Below, one piece after another: positions 30,913 to 33,217 of a stretch of DNA of 33,217 nt. The translations under genes and the position numbers were made by a program. Every line of letters starts with the position of its first letter. Within the stretch, counting starts at the first letter, position 1. This DNA comes from Lysobacterales bacterium. GTDB taxonomy: Bacteria > Pseudomonadota > Gammaproteobacteria > Xanthomonadales > S139-57. The DNA lies in NCBI GenBank assembly GCA_015485125.1, contig WFUE01000034.1:1-33217 (forward strand). Direction: 5' to 3'. The notes below the pieces were generated by a model, which ran no database searches, had not been told where the DNA came from, and worked only from the letters and a program-made list of their open reading frames with translations.

Positions 30913-31803
30913 ATGAGTGAAACCGCCGTTCGGCTGGTGGACAGCAGCGTTTTCATCTTCCGCGCCTATTATTCCGTACCCGACCACTTCACCTCGCCGG
31001 AAGGCTGGCCCACCAATGCCGTCTACGGCTTTGTCTCCACCCTCTGCCAGCTGCTGGAACAGCCCGATTGCCAACAGGTGGCCGTGGCCTTCGATGAATC
31101 CCTGGAAAGCTCCTTCCGTAACGAGCTCTATCCGCCGTACAAGGCCAACCGGGAACCGGCACCGGAAAGTCTGAAACGCCAGTTCGACTGGTGCCGGCAG
31201 GCCTGCGAGGCCCTGGGCCTGGCACACATGAGCCATGACCGTTACGAAGCGGATGATCTCATCGGCTGCTGGGCCACACTCTGCCACCAGCGGGAACAAG
31301 CGGTGGACATTCTGTCCACGGACAAGGATCTGGCCCAGCTGATGCACGATGGTGATCATCTGGTCGACCCCATCCGCCGCCGGCGGGAAACGGTGCGCGA
31401 CATCTACCAGCGCTTCGGTGTGCACCCACATCAGATCGCCGACTACCTGGCCCTGGCCGGAGATTCGGTGGACAACATTCCTGGCGTACCCGGTATCGGC
31501 CCCAAGGCTGCCGCGGCCCTGCTGGGGCATTTCGGCAACCTCGACGCCCTTTACCAGCGCATCGACGAAGTGCCCTATCTTTCCTTCCGTGGAGCCAAAT
31601 CCGCCGCCGCCAAACTGCGCGAACACCAGCAGGCCGTGCAAACCTACCGGCAGATCACCACCATCCTGCGGCAGGTGGACGACATTCCCGCAGACTTCAG
31701 CTTCCAGCGCGGGCCCGTGGACCTACCGCACATGGAAAAACTGTTTCGGCAGCTCGGCTTCGGCCATGGCCTGCTCAATCGCATCCAGAGGCTGGCGGCA
31801 TGA
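30913..31803 (+). CDS. 5'-3' exonuclease (PolA N-domain / flap nuclease family)
   Basis: 296 residues, a stand-alone version of the nuclease domain of DNA polymerase I. It acts on flap and 5' ends, for example RNA primers. Metal-site motifs are LVDSSVFIFRAYY, VAFDES, YEADDLIG and ILSTDKDLAQL, followed by the helix-hairpin-helix-type DNA-binding block LAGDSVDNIPGVPGIGPKAA. Length and motifs match the family. The stop overlaps the next start (ATGA). It may be ExoIX-like, but E. coli ExoIX lacks part of the metal site, which here looks complete. Confidence 0.92.
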   Translation: MSETAVRLVDSSVFIFRAYYSVPDHFTSPEGWPTNAVYGFVSTLCQLLEQPDCQQVAVAFDESLESSFRNELYPPYKANREPAPESLKRQFDWCRQACEALGLAHMSHDRYEADDLIGCWATLCHQREQAVDILSTDKDLAQLMHDGDHLVDPIRRRRETVRDIYQRFGVHPHQIADYLALAGDSVDNIPGVPGIGPKAAAALLGHFGNLDALYQRIDEVPYLSFRGAKSAAAKLREHQQAVQTYRQITTILRQVDDIPADFSFQRGPVDLPHMEKLFRQLGFGHGLLNRIQRLAA

Positions 31804-32675
31804 TCTGGTCTCACATCGAACAACAGATTCGGCAACAGGCCGATCCCGGATTTCGCCTGCAACACAAGGAGCACCTGCCCGGCGGCTGCATCGACGAGAC
31901 CTGGAAAATCAGCGGCAACAGCAGCGAATGGTTCGTGAAAACCTCCACCGCCGGTGGGGCGCTGACCTATTTCCAGCGGGAGGCCGAAGGCCTGCGCGCA
32001 CTGGCCGAAGCCGGCCTGAACACCCCCGAGGTCATCGGCTACGATGAACACGAAGGCACCGCCTGGCTACTGCTGACCTATGTGGACATGGGCGGCGGCC
32101 AGGGCTGCCAAGCCGCGCTGGGCCAGCAACTGGCACAAGCACACCGCCACACGGCGACCCGGTTCGGCTGGCACGCCGACAATCGCATCGGCGCCACGCC
32201 ACAGCACAACGGCTGGATGGACGACTGGCTGGATTTCTGGCGAGAACGCCGCCTGCTGCCACAACTGCAATGGCTGCAAAGACGCGCGCCGGAACTGCGG
32301 TTGCTGGCACGTGCCGAGCCCTTGCTGCACAATCTGGAAACCTTCTTTCCGGGTTACCAGCCACAACCGTCCCTGCTGCACGGTGATCTCTGGTCCGGCA
32401 ACGCCGCCTGCGGTCGCGATGGCCAGCCGGTTGTCTTTGACCCGGCCTGCTACTACGGCGACCGCGAAACCGACCTGGCCATGACCGAGCTGTTCGGTGG
32501 TTTCAGCAGCGATTTCTACCAGGCCTACCAGCAGGTCTGGCCCTTGGATGCCGGCTACCGGCAACGCAAACCGCTATACAACTTCTACCATATTCTCAAC
32601 CACGCCAACCTCTTTGGCGGTGGCTACGGCATGCAGGCGGCCAAGCTGCTGGAAAACCTGCTCCGGCAGTTGTAG
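31800..32675 (+). CDS. Fructosamine-3-kinase-family protein (YniA-like)
   Basis: 291 residues of the APH-like kinase fold. Visible blocks are GGCIDETWKI, the ATP lysine in WFVKTS, YFQREAEGLRALAEAG, NRIGATPQHNGWMDDWLDFW, the catalytic loop SLLHGDLWSGN and the metal-binding VVFDPACYYGDRETDLAMT. Members phosphorylate sugar adducts on proteins or amines so that they break down, a repair function. It is translationally coupled to the exonuclease gene by an ATGA overlap, so damage repair is a possible shared theme, as inference. The first bases downstream hold no clear terminator. Confidence 0.9.
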   Translation: MIWSHIEQQIRQQADPGFRLQHKEHLPGGCIDETWKISGNSSEWFVKTSTAGGALTYFQREAEGLRALAEAGLNTPEVIGYDEHEGTAWLLLTYVDMGGGQGCQAALGQQLAQAHRHTATRFGWHADNRIGATPQHNGWMDDWLDFWRERRLLPQLQWLQRRAPELRLLARAEPLLHNLETFFPGYQPQPSLLHGDLWSGNAACGRDGQPVVFDPACYYGDRETDLAMTELFGGFSSDFYQAYQQVWPLDAGYRQRKPLYNFYHILNHANLFGGGYGMQAAKLLENLLRQL

Positions 32676-32742
32676 GCACTATAGTCAAATATGGTGAATA
32701 CCATGATCAGGTAGCATTTGTGTAGCCGTATCGCTTTATGGA

Positions 32743-32969
32743 TCAGTCCTCGAAACTGTCGGCAAATGCAATCTCGCCCAGCCGCGGGGCGCTTTGGGGC
32801 TGATACGGGTCGGTGCCCAGCATCGTAGGGTGCAATAGCGCAGCGTATTGCACCGTAACCCGTTCAAGCCCAATGGCGGAATACGGCTTCGCCTATTCCG
32901 CCCTACGGCAGCCAGTTGCAGTGGTTTTTCGGGCAGCCACAGCAGGGCCAGGAGCAGGATCGCTTTCAT
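32743..32969 (-). pseudogene. Broken small secreted-protein gene interrupted by a repeat
   Basis: Read leftward, ATG 32969 begins MKAILLLALLWLPEKPLQLA, a plausible start of a signal peptide, but after 20 codons the sequence enters the palindromic repeat and only repeat-derived residues follow. Past the repeat, in another frame, codons from 32823 to the TGA at 32745-32743 read MLGTDPYQPQSAPR and then LGEIAFADSFED, an acidic tail that looks like a real C-terminus. I infer one gene split and frame-shifted by repeat insertion. Two unrelated fragments, or no gene at all, remain possible. Confidence 0.3.
32824..32908. repeat. BIME-like composite palindromic repeat
   Basis: Two different hairpins lie in one unit bounded by inverted ends CGTAGGG (32824-32830) and CCCTACG (32901-32907). 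The first is GGTGCAATA (32829-32837) with TATTGCACC (32846-32854). The second is GGCGGAATA (32875-32883) with TATTCCGCC (32894-32902), enclosing GGC-TTC-GCC. Such elements are dispersed in many proteobacterial genomes and are often mobilised by RAYT transposases; none is in the window. The repeat supplies the stop codon of the gene to its right. Confidence 0.7.
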
Positions 32970-33217
32970 GGCCTTGTCGTTTCCATTGCAGCCGCCGATG
33001 CCACCAGCCGCCCAGCAGCATCAGGCTGACCACCATTCCTCCCAAACCCCAGCCATTCAGCATCGGCACCGGCAGCGCCGGGGCACGGGCAACGCTGAAC
33101 TGGATGGTGTAGATCAGCTCATCGGCTACCGGTGGGTCTACTTCCAAATGTTTGTACAGGTTCAGGGTATAGTCACCGGCGGGTAGACGGCCCAGTGGGT
33201 AACGGTAGCTGCCTCCA
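32893..33217 (-). CDS. C-terminal part of an envelope protein with an IPTL-CTERM-like sorting signal
   Basis: The frame enters from beyond the right edge, so only the last 107 residues are visible. A beta-rich domain end (YRYPLGRLPAGDYTLNLYKH) is followed by VPMLNGWGL, a hydrophobic helix (GGMVVSLMLLGGWW) and a basic cluster (HRRLQWKR). This order, [IV]P-x-L-x-x-WG, helix, Arg cluster, matches the IPTL-CTERM sorting domain linked to exosortase-like systems. A 25-residue tail follows the basic cluster, longer than usual; its last codons and TAG stop lie in the palindromic repeat, so the original end may have been altered. Function of the main body is unknown. Confidence 0.7.
   Translation of the reverse strand, partial: GGSYRYPLGRLPAGDYTLNLYKHLEVDPPVADELIYTIQFSVARAPALPVPMLNGWGLGGMVVSLMLLGGWWHRRLQWKRQGHESDPAPGPAVAARKTTATGCRRAE

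Noticed and set aside
32736-32969. A normal 77-codon leftward gene
   Set aside because: After the first 20 codons most of it is translation of the palindromic repeat; kept only as a possible broken gene.

Overview
The window looks like chromosomal DNA of a free-living, moderately GC-rich gammaproteobacterium. It carries a SUF operon headed by an Rrf2-type regulator, a di-heme cytochrome c4-like protein, RNase D, a three-gene proton-translocating transhydrogenase, an AmgK-type kinase, several c-di-GMP proteins and REP/BIME-like palindromic repeats. I cannot name the genus from sequence alone. No tRNA, rRNA, CRISPR array, insertion sequence or prophage is visible, and no gene-free stretch exceeds about 220 bases.

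Left part (1-12.2 kb): the end of a PAS-GGDEF protein faces a leftward block of rnd, a SufU-like gene and a cytochrome c4-like gene, joined by 4-base ATGA overlaps. A 3.8 kb rightward gene for a secreted FG-GAP beta-propeller protein (14 repeats) lies between that block and the leftward operon sufR-sufB-sufC-sufD-sufS. The suf promoter carries a perfect 9-7-9 dyad, a probable Rrf2 operator.

Middle (12.2-21.5 kb): a Fur-box promoter drives a tightly coupled rightward operon of porin, covalent-FMN protein, PepSY-type membrane protein and an AmgK-like kinase. The first three look like an iron-responsive extracytosolic flavin redox system. A strong intrinsic-terminator signal lies inside the signal-peptide codons of the FMN gene. 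Next come a ZIP-like metal transporter and guanine deaminase, fired divergently from one symmetric -10 element, then a small cysteine-rich secreted protein between two near-identical hairpins, then malate dehydrogenase. A heat-shock-type promoter precedes two Hsp20 genes and a YfdX gene.

Right part (21.5-33.2 kb): a PhnD-like periplasmic protein is paired with a membrane PAS-GGDEF-EAL protein. It is followed by a YqhA-family membrane protein with a coiled-coil partner, a DUF523/TudS-like protein, an HDOD protein, pntB-pntA2-pntA1, a 5'-3' exonuclease and a fructosamine-kinase-family protein. At the right edge a leftward gene ends in an IPTL-CTERM-like sorting signal, and its 3' end runs into a BIME-like composite repeat that also seems to have broken a small downstream gene.

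The most interesting signals are the Fur-controlled flavin redox operon with its internal terminator, the 12-base inverted repeat enclosing the start codon of the FG-GAP gene, the symmetric divergent promoter, and the Hsp20-Hsp20-YfdX stress module.
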